Positions 17,387-26,400 of a stretch of DNA of 64,000 bases are shown here, piece after piece. The position numbers and the translations under genes were made by a program. Every line of letters starts with the position of its first letter. Position 1 is the stretch's first letter. Below the pieces are notes generated by a model that saw only the letters and a list, made by a program, of their open reading frames with translations, had not been told where the DNA came from and did no database searches. This stretch comes from Henriciella aquimarina (GTDB taxonomy: Bacteria; Pseudomonadota; Alphaproteobacteria; Caulobacterales; Hyphomonadaceae), in contig NZ_NCST01000061.1 in the NCBI RefSeq assembly GCF_002088975.1, positions 1 through 64,000 of the forward strand, read 5' to 3'.

Positions 17387-18001
17387 TCAACTGTGCGCGA
17401 AAATGTCGGTGTCTCCCCAGCCCTTCAGGTCGAGATCGGCGCGCACCGGCAGGAAGTCGAAACAGGCCTGGGCCAGATGCATCCGGCCCTCGCGCTCGAG
17501 CATGGCTTCCAGGCCGGCCTTGATCTCATGCAGGTAGAGCACGTCATTGGCGCAGTATTGCAGCTGGGCGTCGCTCAGCTCTTCCGCGCCCCAGTCGGAG
17601 GATTGCTGCGCCTTGGACATGTCGACCCCGGCGATTTCGCGGGAGACATCCTTCAGGCCGTGCCGGTCGGTATAGGTGCGGCAGAGTTTGGAGGCGATCT
17701 TGGTGCACCAGACGGGGGTGCACTCGATACCCAGCCAGTGCTGCATCATGGCGACGTCGAAGCGGGCAAAATGGAAGATCTTCAGCTTGCTCTTGTCGCT
17801 GAGCAGGGCTTTCAGGTTCGGGCAGTCGAAAGTCCGGCCGAGCTGGACGACATGCGCGGTCCCGTCACCGGACGAAAGCTGCACCACGCAGAGAGCGTCA
17901 CGGTGGGGGTTAAGGCCCATGGCCTCGGTGTCGACGGCGATGGTGCTGCCAAGATCGAGCCCGTCCGGCAGATCACCCTTGTGAAGCGAGATCTTGTTCA
18001 T
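17387..18001 (-). CDS. rnd: Ribonuclease D, exonuclease domain only
   Basis: This 3'-5' exoribonuclease of the DEDDy type has about 204 residues. The Exo motifs are visible: DTEAMGL (Exo I, Asp and Glu), FHFARFDVAMM (Exo II) and QYCANDVLYL (Exo III, Tyr-x3-Asp). The HRDC domains of E. coli RNase D are absent, as in many alphaproteobacterial single-domain forms. ATG 18001 was chosen (MNKISLHKGD); the longer reading is Cys- and Pro-rich and looks non-coding. Confidence 0.9.
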   Translation of the reverse strand: MNKISLHKGDLPDGLDLGSTIAVDTEAMGLNPHRDALCVVQLSSGDGTAHVVQLGRTFDCPNLKALLSDKSKLKIFHFARFDVAMMQHWLGIECTPVWCTKIASKLCRTYTDRHGLKDVSREIAGVDMSKAQQSSDWGAEELSDAQLQYCANDVLYLHEIKAGLEAMLEREGRMHLAQACFDFLPVRADLDLKGWGDTDIFAHS

Positions 18002-18204
18002 GGCCCAAGGCAATAGCCTGTCTGGGCGAATACGCAAATGCCCGACTGCACGCGAAAGGCCGGTCTGTCTGTCACAATGCAGGCAGCCGGGCGCCATATG
18101 CGGCTTTTGCCATTCGTCGCATGGACAAGCCGGGCGAGGCATGGTGAAAGGCGCGCAAGCAAGACGCAAATCAGCGGGCCTTAGAAAAGCGAGGTCGAAT
18201 ACTC

Positions 18205-19206
18205 ATGTCCAAGGGTCTGGTTACCATTTTCGGCGGCTCCGGCTTCATTGGCCGCTATGCCGCCCGTGTCATGGTCAGGGAAGGCTGGCGCGTGCGCGTC
18301 GCCGTGCGCAAACCGCACCTGGCAGGCGATGTCCGCCTGGCCGGCCCGCCCGGATGGGTCGATCTCGCCCAGGCCAATATTCGCAACCGCATGTCGGTCG
18401 AGCGTGCGCTTGAAGGCGCCGATGCCGTGGTCAACCTGGTCGGCATTCTCTTCGAGAAAGGCCAGCAGAGCTTCGAGGCCGCCCAGCGCGATGGCGCGAT
18501 CAATGTCGCCGAGGCGGCTGCCAAGGCCGGGATCAAGCGTTTCGTCCAGATTTCCGCGATCGGCGCCGACGAGGACTCCAAGTCCGACTATGCCCGCACC
18601 AAGGCCGAGGCTGAGGAAGGCGTGCGCAAGGCGTTTCCGGAAGCGGTCATCCTGCGTCCGTCCATCGTGTTCGGGCCGGAAGACGACTTCTTCAACAAGT
18701 TCGCGGCCATGGCCTCCAGCCCGATCTCCAATGTCCTGCCTTTCCTGCCGGCCATTGGCGGGGGCAAGACGAAGCTGCAGCCGGTTTATGCCGGGGATGT
18801 GGCCGATGCCATCGCCGCCGCGCTCCTGCGCGACGATGTCGAGGGCAAGACGTATGAGCTTGGCGGTCCGCGCACCTACACCTTCAAGGAACTCTACGAG
18901 TTCATCTTCGAAACCATCGACCGCAAGCGCTATGCGATGCCGCTGCCCTTCTTCATTGCCAAGCCGCTCGGCCTGGCCTGCGGGGCGGCCTGGCGGATTC
19001 CGCCGCTTGCCTGGGGTTTCTTCGGCCCGCCGCCGATCACCGGCGACCAGGTCGAGATGCTGAAGCACGACAATGTTGTCTCCGAAGGCGCGCTGACGCT
19101 GAAGGATCTCGGCGTGCCGGACATCGAAAGCGTCGAGTCCATCACCCCGAGCTATCTCTGGCCCTACCGCGCCTATGGCGAATTCCACCAGAAGGGCGAA
19201 GCCTGA
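18205..19206 (+). CDS. NDUFA9-like NAD(P)-binding protein (complex I accessory family)
   Basis: This 333-residue atypical short-chain dehydrogenase has the Rossmann motif GGSGFIG at residues 10-16, and FVQISAIGAD with YARTKAEAE in place of the standard SDR Ser-Tyr-Lys site. It ends ITPSYLWPYRAYGEFHQKGEA. The pattern matches the complex I NDUFA9 subunit family, whose alphaproteobacterial members resemble the mitochondrial accessory subunit. A structural or redox role at NADH dehydrogenase is inferred from the family; no nuo genes are present in the window. Confidence 0.85.
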   Translation: MSKGLVTIFGGSGFIGRYAARVMVREGWRVRVAVRKPHLAGDVRLAGPPGWVDLAQANIRNRMSVERALEGADAVVNLVGILFEKGQQSFEAAQRDGAINVAEAAAKAGIKRFVQISAIGADEDSKSDYARTKAEAEEGVRKAFPEAVILRPSIVFGPEDDFFNKFAAMASSPISNVLPFLPAIGGGKTKLQPVYAGDVADAIAAALLRDDVEGKTYELGGPRTYTFKELYEFIFETIDRKRYAMPLPFFIAKPLGLACGAAWRIPPLAWGFFGPPPITGDQVEMLKHDNVVSEGALTLKDLGVPDIESVESITPSYLWPYRAYGEFHQKGEA

Positions 19207-19209
19207 GGC

Positions 19210-19812
19210 TTATTCAGGGGCCGGCTCGTCCGCACTCTCGGGCGCATCCGGTCTGATCTGGAAGCTGATGGGGTAGGCGACATCCGTCATCCGTACTGGT
19301 TTTCCGTCTTCCATTTTCGGCGTGAACCGCAGGGTCTCCACTGCTTCACGAACTGCATCTGCAAAGCCGGGATGGGTGCAATCGACCTCAATGCCAGTTT
19401 CGACGAAGCCCTCGGCTGAGACGTCGAAGTGAGCCGTGCAGTCTCCTGAGATGCCTTCTTCGGCGAGATCAATCGGATAGTGGGGCGTCGGCGGGGCGAT
19501 TGGCTCGACATATGTCTCCTCCGCCGTGCTCGGGAGAGCTGCGAACGTGATGGTCGCGAGAGCGGCGCCGGTCGCGGCCAGCCCGCCCGTTGTCTTGATG
19601 GGGTTGTGAATGAGGGTCATGGAAAGCTCCTTCGTGATGCGTTTCAACCTCATCCGGCGAGAGCGGCGCAGATAGGCATCGATGAAGGTGCGCACCGCGT
19701 GGCTCGCCGTGATGCCTTCCTTCTCGCAGGCTTCCTTGAAAGCCTCCTTCTTGGAATGCGGCAGGCGAACTTCGAGCGTGTCTGATTTCTTTTCGCGGCG
19801 TTTGATATTCAT
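19210..19812 (-). CDS. RHH-like DNA-binding segment fused to an exported TonB-like domain
   Basis: One open frame encodes 200 residues with two unlike parts. Residues 9-52 (LEVRLPHSKKEAFKEACEKE, then GITASHAVRTFIDAYLRR) look like a ribbon-helix-helix domain. Residues 65-98 form a signal peptide or membrane helix ending LPSTAEE. Residues 110-188 look like a TonB C-terminal domain (GDCTAHFDVSAEGFV, AVETLRFTPKMEDGKPV, YPISFQI). Met65 at 19620 is preceded by AAGGAG at 6 bases, so a shorter exported TonB-like product may also be made. If full length is inserted in the membrane, the RHH part faces DNA. Confidence 0.6.
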   Translation of the reverse strand: MNIKRREKKSDTLEVRLPHSKKEAFKEACEKEGITASHAVRTFIDAYLRRSRRMRLKRITKELSMTLIHNPIKTTGGLAATGAALATITFAALPSTAEETYVEPIAPPTPHYPIDLAEEGISGDCTAHFDVSAEGFVETGIEVDCTHPGFADAVREAVETLRFTPKMEDGKPVRMTDVAYPISFQIRPDAPESADEPAPE

Positions 19813-20147
19813 GCGGTGCCTCTGGCTGTCGCGTCGGACCTTTCCATGAGAGTGGGCTCACGCCGTGATTGAAACCAGAATGACGCCCCGACACCAGAAT
19901 TATCGTGTCCGGACACGCTCTTTTTTCTCTGAATATGGCTTTGCCGCCCGCCCAACGGGAGATGAACGGGACCGCCCGCAAAAGATCACATTGCGAGCGG
20001 CTTCCTGCTGCATTCTCTTACAATAACGTCATCAAAGAGGGCTTTCCGCAGGCGCTGGGACGCACGAGCGGAAGGGGGCGACGTACGGAAGGGGGCAATC
20101 TGCCTGCTGCCGTGCGTCGTCTTGTGGGGCGGTCTCTCTTCTTCATG
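19813..20147. other. Gene-free region upstream of the RHH/TonB gene
   Basis: About 335 bases between the start of the RHH/TonB gene and the terminator of the DUF2383 gene hold no convincing gene; short open frames lack ribosome sites and recognisable domains. The one clear structure is the palindrome at 19904-19917 followed by a T-run at 19921-19926. The region should contain the promoter of the RHH/TonB gene on the minus strand. Confidence 0.5.
19904..19917. promoter_or_regulatory. 14-bp perfect palindrome CGTGTCCGGACACG
   Basis: The two halves CGTGTCC and GGACACG meet with no spacer. The site is about 90 bases upstream of the RHH/TonB start, where an operator could sit; RHH proteins bind short palindromes as dimers. 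The plus-strand sequence after it (CTCTTTTTT) could also make it part of a terminator, but no plus-strand gene ends nearby. Confidence 0.4.
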
Positions 20148-20180
20148 AAAAAGGCCCGCCTCTCGGGCGAGACGCGGGCC
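20148..20180 (-). terminator. Intrinsic terminator of the DUF2383 lipoprotein gene
   Basis: On the minus strand the arms GGCCCGC and GCGGGCC (20174-20180 and 20153-20159) form a 7-bp GC stem, followed by five T (A-run at 20148-20152 on the plus strand). It lies just beyond the stop of the gene at 20213-20773. Confidence 0.8.
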
Positions 20181-20212
20181 ATCTTCGGATATATCCAGCG
20201 GAGGGCGGCCGG

Positions 20213-20773
20213 TCAGGTCGCCTGTTTCATGCCTTCCAGGCGCGCGATATTGGCGTCGGCATCGGTGCGAAGTTCGGCCAGCAGATCGCGTGTCTCCGGC
20301 GTCATCGCGGTTTCCATCGCCTTGTCGATCTCGTCGCGGATATAGCGCTCGCCGCGCAGCACCTCCTCGACGGCGACTTCGCTGTCATTGTCGACGACCG
20401 TGCGCAGCGTCGTGAAGGAGCGGTGCATGGTGCCTAGTGCCTGGCCGTGTTCGGCGGGCTGGCCGCCGAGCGTCGTGACGCGGTCTTGCAGCTCTTCGCG
20501 CTGGGCATTGCGATCTTTCGCCATGGCGAGCAGCGACGGCTTTAAGCCGTTTTTCTGGTCGGGGATGTCGGCGGCCTGCTTATAGAGCGCGGCTGCGTCG
20601 ATATAGAGCCGTGTGAGGTGATTGAGGCTGGAGACTTCCGTCTTAAGCGCTTCCGACATCTCATGGCTATCGGCCACGCGGGCTTCCTGTGACGGGGAGA
20701 GGCCGGCCGAACTGCAAGCCTGGAGGCCGAGCGGCAGCGTCAGGGCTGCCGTGGCGAGGAGGATCGGTTTCAT
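20213..20773 (-). CDS. Lipoprotein with DUF2383-like four-helix bundle
   Basis: The 186-residue product begins MKPILLATAALTLPLGLQACSS, a lipoprotein signal with lipobox LQAC (Cys20), so it is probably anchored in the outer or inner membrane facing the periplasm. The rest is all-helical; VTTLGGQPAEHGQALGTMHR and VVDNDSEVAVEEVLRGERYI resemble the DUF2383 (PA2169-type) ferritin-like bundle. Function of the family is unknown. A terminator follows. Confidence 0.7.
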   Translation of the reverse strand: MKPILLATAALTLPLGLQACSSAGLSPSQEARVADSHEMSEALKTEVSSLNHLTRLYIDAAALYKQAADIPDQKNGLKPSLLAMAKDRNAQREELQDRVTTLGGQPAEHGQALGTMHRSFTTLRTVVDNDSEVAVEEVLRGERYIRDEIDKAMETAMTPETRDLLAELRTDADANIARLEGMKQAT

Positions 20774-20854
20774 TGTCTTGTCCTTCCATTCTGGAATGAA
20801 TGTCAGAACGGACGGGCCAATAGGGCGGTTCCGCGCGTGCGGTCGCGGCGTGGA

Positions 20855-21709
20855 TTAACTTGCCGACAGATAAGGCATCAGGGCGAGAATGGCGACGCCG
20901 AGCAGGAGGCGGTAGATCACGAAAGGCAGGAAGCTCATCCGCTTGAGCAGCGCCATCAGGCCCCAGATCGAGGCAAGCCCTGTAATGAAGGCGACCACGG
21001 CCACCACCATGCCGTCCTGGAAGGTCAGCACGCCGCCGGCCTCGGCATCGGCGGTGAGCAGGCCATAGGCGCCGTAGAGCCCGGCGGCGGCCAGGATCGG
21101 GGCACCGATCAGCATGGAAATGCGGGCGGCTTCGGTGCGCTCATAGCCGAGCGCGCGAGCTGCCGTCATGGTGATGCCGGAGCGGCTGGTGCCGGGAATG
21201 ATGGCGGCGATGGCCTGCGTCGCGCCGATCAGCGTGGCGTGCATGAGCGTCATGTCCTGCTCCTTACGCTCACGTGGGCCTGCCACGTCGGCCCACCAGA
21301 GCAGCAGGCCGAACACGATGGTCGCCCCGGCGACGGTATAGGGGCTGCGCAGCCCGGCCTGCAGGCTGGCCGGCAGGGCCGTCTCGTAAAGAAGTGCGGC
21401 AATGAGGGCGATGGGGGTCGCGACGATTACGCAGGCTGCCAGACGGGCGCCGGGCGACAGTTTCTTTTTTGAAACCGGCGCGGCCAGAAGCTCGACGCCT
21501 CCCGCTACGGCAAGGGCGACATCCTTGCGGAAATAGACCAACATGGCGAGCAGGGTGCCGAGATTGGAGACGGCATTGATGAGCAATTCATCCTGTCCGG
21601 TGACGCCAAAGGACCCGGACGCGAGCAGGACATGTGCGGAAGAGGAAATCGGCAGCCATTCTGTAAGGCCCTGGATCGCCGCGATGATGATAAGCTGCAG
21701 GAGTGACAT
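20855..21709 (-). CDS. uppP: Undecaprenyl-diphosphate phosphatase
   Basis: UppP (BacA) dephosphorylates undecaprenyl diphosphate to recycle the lipid carrier for peptidoglycan and other envelope polymers. The 284 residues are strongly hydrophobic with multiple helices. The two catalytic motifs are present: QGLTEWLPISSSAH near the N-terminus and PGTSRSGIT in the middle, with the conserved Glu, His, Ser and Arg. Length is normal. Confidence 0.95.
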   Translation of the reverse strand: MSLLQLIIIAAIQGLTEWLPISSSAHVLLASGSFGVTGQDELLINAVSNLGTLLAMLVYFRKDVALAVAGGVELLAAPVSKKKLSPGARLAACVIVATPIALIAALLYETALPASLQAGLRSPYTVAGATIVFGLLLWWADVAGPRERKEQDMTLMHATLIGATQAIAAIIPGTSRSGITMTAARALGYERTEAARISMLIGAPILAAAGLYGAYGLLTADAEAGGVLTFQDGMVVAVVAFITGLASIWGLMALLKRMSFLPFVIYRLLLGVAILALMPYLSAS

Positions 21710-21809
21710 GGCACACTTTCGCCCTGAAAAAAGAACCGGGGCCTGTCTCGCACGGATCGTGCCGAAACGCAGCCTGCAAAGTTATGTATCATACTGATAT
21801 TTACTAAAT

Positions 21810-21838
21810 TTGCATTTCAGCGCTTTTTCAGCTATATT
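21810..21838 (+). promoter_or_regulatory. Strong sigma-70-type promoter upstream of gltD
   Basis: TTGCAT (21810-21815) and TATATT (21833-21838) are separated by exactly 17 bases in an AT-rich stretch, about 115 bases before the gltD start. Transcription would begin near 21845, leaving a leader of about 110 bases. A second AT-rich patch (TTTGATATATAG near 21870) could be an additional -10 region. Confidence 0.6.
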
Positions 21839-21952
21839 TTAAGAAATCGCCGCAATCGCATATCGTTTTGATATATAGGGGTGCAATTTGCCTTGCGCTT
21901 TCCTGTCGTGCGGATCATAAGGCACAAACTTGCAGAAACTGAGGACGCTTCC

Positions 21953-23413
21953 ATGGCCAGTCGTATGCTGAAATTTACAAAAGTTGACCGCGCCATGCCG
22001 GAAAAGCGCGATGCGAAGGCGCGCGCGCAGGACTTTCATGAGATCTATGGCGAATATGCCCGCGAAGTCGCCGAGGATCAGGCCGGGCGCTGCTCGCAGT
22101 GCGGGGTCCCGTTCTGCCAGCAGGGCTGCCCGCTCTCCAACAATATTCCCGACTGGCTGAAGCTGGTCGCCGAAGACCGTATGGAAGAGGCCTACCAGGT
22201 CTCGTCGGCGACCAATAACATGCCCGAGATCTGCGGGCGCATCTGCCCGCAGGACCGTCTCTGCGAAGGTATCTGTACGGTCGAACAGTCCGGCCATGGC
22301 ACGGTCACCATCGGCCAGGTCGAGCGCTACATCACCGACAATGCCTGGGAAGAGGGCTGGGTCACCCCGATCAAGCCCCCGCGTGAGCGCGACCAGTCGG
22401 CTGGCATCATCGGCGCCGGGCCGGGCGGTCTGGCTGCGGCTGAACAGCTGCGCCGCAAGGGCTATCAGGTCACCGTCTATGACCGCTATGACCGTGGCGG
22501 CGGCCTGCTGATCTACGGTATTCCCGGCTTCAAGCTTGAGAAGCACATCGTCGAGCGCCGCATCAAGCGGCTTGAGGACAGCGGCATCACATTCGCGTTC
22601 AACACCTCGATCGGCGAAGAAAAGACGCTGGCCGAGCTGCGCGACGAGCATGACACGCTGCTGATCGCCACGGGCGTCTACAAGGCGCGCGACCTGATGG
22701 TGCCGGGCGCCGGGACGAAGGGCGTCCTGCCGGCGCTTGATTTCCTGACCACCTCCAACCGCCGGGGCCTCGGCGATGCCGTGCCGAGCTTCGATGACGG
22801 CACGCACAATGCCGAAGGCAAGCGCGTCGTCGTGATTGGCGGCGGCGACACGGCGATGGACTGTGTCCGCACCGCGGTCCGCGAGGGCGCGAAATCCGTG
22901 ACCTGCCTCTATCGCCGCGACCGCGCCAACATGCCGGGCTCGCAGCGCGAGGTCGCCAATGCCGAGGAGGAAGGCGTCGTCTTCGAATGGTTGGCGGCTC
23001 CTGAAGCGGTGCTCGACACCAAGGCCGGCAAGCTGAAAGCCGTCCGTGCGGCCCGCATGAAGCTCGGCGCGCCGGACCCGTCCGGGCGCCAGTCACCTGA
23101 GAAGACCGGCGAGACCTTCGACATCAAGGCCGACATGGTCATCAAGGCGCTTGGCTTCGATCCGGAAGACCTGCCGGAGTTGTTCGGCGACCCGGCGCTG
23201 ACGGTAAACCGCTGGGGCGCGATCCGCGTCGACTTCAAGACGATGGAAACCAGCGTGCCGAACGTGTTCGCCGCCGGCGACATTGTCCGCGGCGCCTCGC
23301 TCGTCGTCTGGGCAATCAAGGATGGCCGCGACGCCGCCGAACAGATGCACAAGCGGATGAAGCAGATGGCGCGCGACAAGGCGCCGGTGCGTGAGCCCGT
23401 GGCGGCCGAATAA
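21953..23413 (+). CDS. gltD: Glutamate synthase small subunit
   Basis: GltD passes electrons from NADPH through FAD and iron-sulfur clusters to GltB for glutamate formation from glutamine and 2-oxoglutarate. The 486 residues have the N-terminal cluster region CSQCGVPFCQQGCPL and CGRICPQDRLCEGIC, FAD motif GAGPGGLAAAEQL, and NADPH motif VIGGGDTAMDC. ATG 21953 (MASRMLKFTKVDR) has GAGGA upstream; the longer reading to 21881 adds unconserved residues. gltB follows 48 bp downstream. Confidence 0.95.
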   Translation: MASRMLKFTKVDRAMPEKRDAKARAQDFHEIYGEYAREVAEDQAGRCSQCGVPFCQQGCPLSNNIPDWLKLVAEDRMEEAYQVSSATNNMPEICGRICPQDRLCEGICTVEQSGHGTVTIGQVERYITDNAWEEGWVTPIKPPRERDQSAGIIGAGPGGLAAAEQLRRKGYQVTVYDRYDRGGGLLIYGIPGFKLEKHIVERRIKRLEDSGITFAFNTSIGEEKTLAELRDEHDTLLIATGVYKARDLMVPGAGTKGVLPALDFLTTSNRRGLGDAVPSFDDGTHNAEGKRVVVIGGGDTAMDCVRTAVREGAKSVTCLYRRDRANMPGSQREVANAEEEGVVFEWLAAPEAVLDTKAGKLKAVRAARMKLGAPDPSGRQSPEKTGETFDIKADMVIKALGFDPEDLPELFGDPALTVNRWGAIRVDFKTMETSVPNVFAAGDIVRGASLVVWAIKDGRDAAEQMHKRMKQMARDKAPVREPVAAE

Positions 23414-23461
23414 GCCCGCCCCACACCGCGCCAGACCTATTTCCCCCGAGGGACCAGAACC

Positions 23462-26400
23462 ATGACCGATACGATCGACAAATATCTCATTGAGCGCCAG
23501 AAGCTGATCGAGGCGCACGCCTATGACCCGGAACACGAGAAGGATGCCTGCGGCGTCGGTCTCGTCGCTTCGCTCGACGGCAAGCCGAAGCGTGAAATCG
23601 TCGAAATGGGCATCAAGGCGCTGAAGAATGTCTGGCACCGGGGGGCCGTCGATGCCGACGGCAAAACCGGTGACGGTGCCGGCATCCGCATCGAGGTCCC
23701 GCAGGACTTCTTCCGCGAGCAGGCCGAGCGCACCGGGCACAACCCGACCGAGGACCCGATCTGCGTCGGCCAGATATTCCTGCCGCGCACCGATCTCGCC
23801 GCGCAGGAAGCCGCCCGTGCCATCGTCGAGACCGAGATCCTGCACTTCGGTTTCTATATCTATGGCTGGCGCCAGCCGCCGGTCGACATTTCGGTGATTG
23901 GCCAGAAGGCGGCCGATACGCGCCCCGAGATCGAGCAGGTCATGTTCCGCGACTCGCGGGAGCGCACACCGGACGAGCTTGAGCGCTCGCTTTACCTTTG
24001 CCGCCGCCGCATCGAGCGCAAGGCGCGCGAAGCCGGCATTCCGGGCTTCTATATCTGCTCGCTCAGCCACAAGTCGCTGATCTACAAGGGCATGTTCCTC
24101 GCCCAGGACATCGACAATTTCTTCCTCGACCTGAAGGATGAGCGCTTCGTCTCGCCGATCGCGATCTATCACCAGCGCTATTCGACCAACACTTTCCCGC
24201 GCTGGGAGCTGGCCCAGCCGTTCCGCATGCTCGCCCATAATGGCGAGATCAACACGCTGCGCGGCAACCTCAACTGGATGAAGAGCCACGAGATCAAGAT
24301 GGTCTCCGGCGCGTTCGGCGACGACGTGGAAGACGTGAAGCCGGTCGTGCCGAAGGGCCAGTCGGACTCCGGCGCCCTGGACGCTGTCTTCGAAATCCTC
24401 TGCAAGGCCGGTCGCACCGCGCCGATGACCAAGGCGCTGCTTATTCCGGAAGCCTGGTCGAAGCGCGCGTCCATCATTCCCGATAATCACGCCGCGCTTT
24501 ACGCCTACTGCAACTCGGTCATGGAGCCGTGGGACGGACCGGCCGCGATCTGTGCCTATGACGGGCGCTGGGCGATTGCCGGGCTGGACCGCAACGGCCT
24601 GCGCCCGCTGCGCTATGCGCTGACGGCCGATGGTATTCTGGCCGTCGGCTCCGAGACCGGCATGTGTCCGCTGTCTGGGCATGAAGTCGTGCGCCGCGGC
24701 CATGTCCGTGCTGGCGGCATGATCGCGGCCAATCTCGAAGAGGGCCGCTTCTACGAGCATGACGAGATCATCGACGAGCTCGCCGCCGAGCATCCGTATG
24801 ACAAGTGGCTGAAGAATGTGAAGGAGCTGGAAGAGGACATCATCCAGGGCGAGGAGCCGCGTCTCTATGACAAGGAGATGCTGATGCGTCGCCAGATGGT
24901 GGCCGGCTTCTCGCTGGAGACCTCCGAGCTGATCCTCGCGCCCATGGCCGAGACCGGCAAGGAAGCCATCGGCTCGATGGGCGATGACAGTCCGCTTGCC
25001 GTGCTATCCTCCGAGGCCCGCCCGCTGTCGCATTTCTTCCGCCAGAATTTCAGCCAGGTGACCAACCCGCCGGTCGATCCGCTGCGGGAAGACCGGGTGA
25101 TGTCGCTCAAGACGCGGTTCAAGAATCTCGGCAATATCCTGACGACCGACGAGACCCAGCAGAACGTCTTCGTGCTGGAGAGCCCCTTCCTGTCGACGGG
25201 CATGTACCGCCGCCTGATGGATACGCTCGGCGACGGCGTCGAGCATGTCGATTGTACCTTCAAGCTTGCTGACGTCATGGGGGACGGCGCCGCACTGAAG
25301 AATGCCCTTTCGCGCATCCAGGCCGAAGCCGAAGAAGCTGTGCGCGCGGGCCGGGAACACATCGTTCTCACCGACGAGCATCAGGATATCGACAATGTCG
25401 CCATCCCGATGATTCTCGCCACCGGGGCGGTGCACTCCCACCTGGTCAGCCAGGGGCTTCGCACCTTCTGCTCGCTGACTGTGCGGTCGGCGGAATGCCT
25501 CGACACGCACTACTTTGCCGTGCTGGTCGGCTGCGGGGCGACCTGCGTGAACGCCTATCTTGCCCAGGAAGTCATCGCCGACCGTCACGCGCGCGGCCTG
25601 CTCGGCGACGAGCCGCTGGCGGCCTCTGTCCAGAACTACAAGAAGGCGATCGAGGCCGGCCTGCTGAAGATCATGTCCAAGATGGGCATCTCGGTGATCT
25701 CCTCCTATCGCGGCGGCTATAATTTCGAGGCGCTTGGCCTCTCGCGCGCCCTGGTGGCGGACTATTTCCCGGGCATGACCAGCCGCATCTCCGGCATCGG
25801 CCTGGCGGGCCTTGAGGACAATGTGGTCGACCGCCACGAAGCCGGTTTCGATGAGGATGTCATCTCGCTGCCGGTCGGCGGGTTCTACCGTCTGCGCGCT
25901 TCCGGCGAACCGCATGCGCTGGATGGCAACCTCATCCACATGCTGCAGGCGGCCTGCGACCGTGGCGACTATGCGCTCTACGAGAAATATGTCGAAGCGC
26001 TGTCCAACCGTCATCCGATCCAGCTGCGCGACCTGATCGACTTCAAGACCCACAAGCAGACGGCGATCCCGCTGGAGCAGGTCCAGTCGGTCAACGAAAT
26101 CCGCAAGCGCTTCGTGACCCCCGGTATGTCGCTCGGCGCGCTGAGCCCCGAGGCACACGGCACGTTGAACGTGGCGATGAACCGGATCGGCGCGAAGTCT
26201 GTCTCAGGCGAGGGCGGCGAAATCCGCGAACGCTACCGCCCGCTGCCGAATGGCGACAATATGAACTCCGCCGTCAAGCAGGTCGCGTCCGGCCGTTTCG
26301 GCGTGACGGCTGAATATCTCAATGAGTGCCGCGAGATCGAGATCAAGATCGCCCAAGGCGCAAAGCCCGGCGAGGGCGGCCAGCTGCCCGGCTTCAAGGT

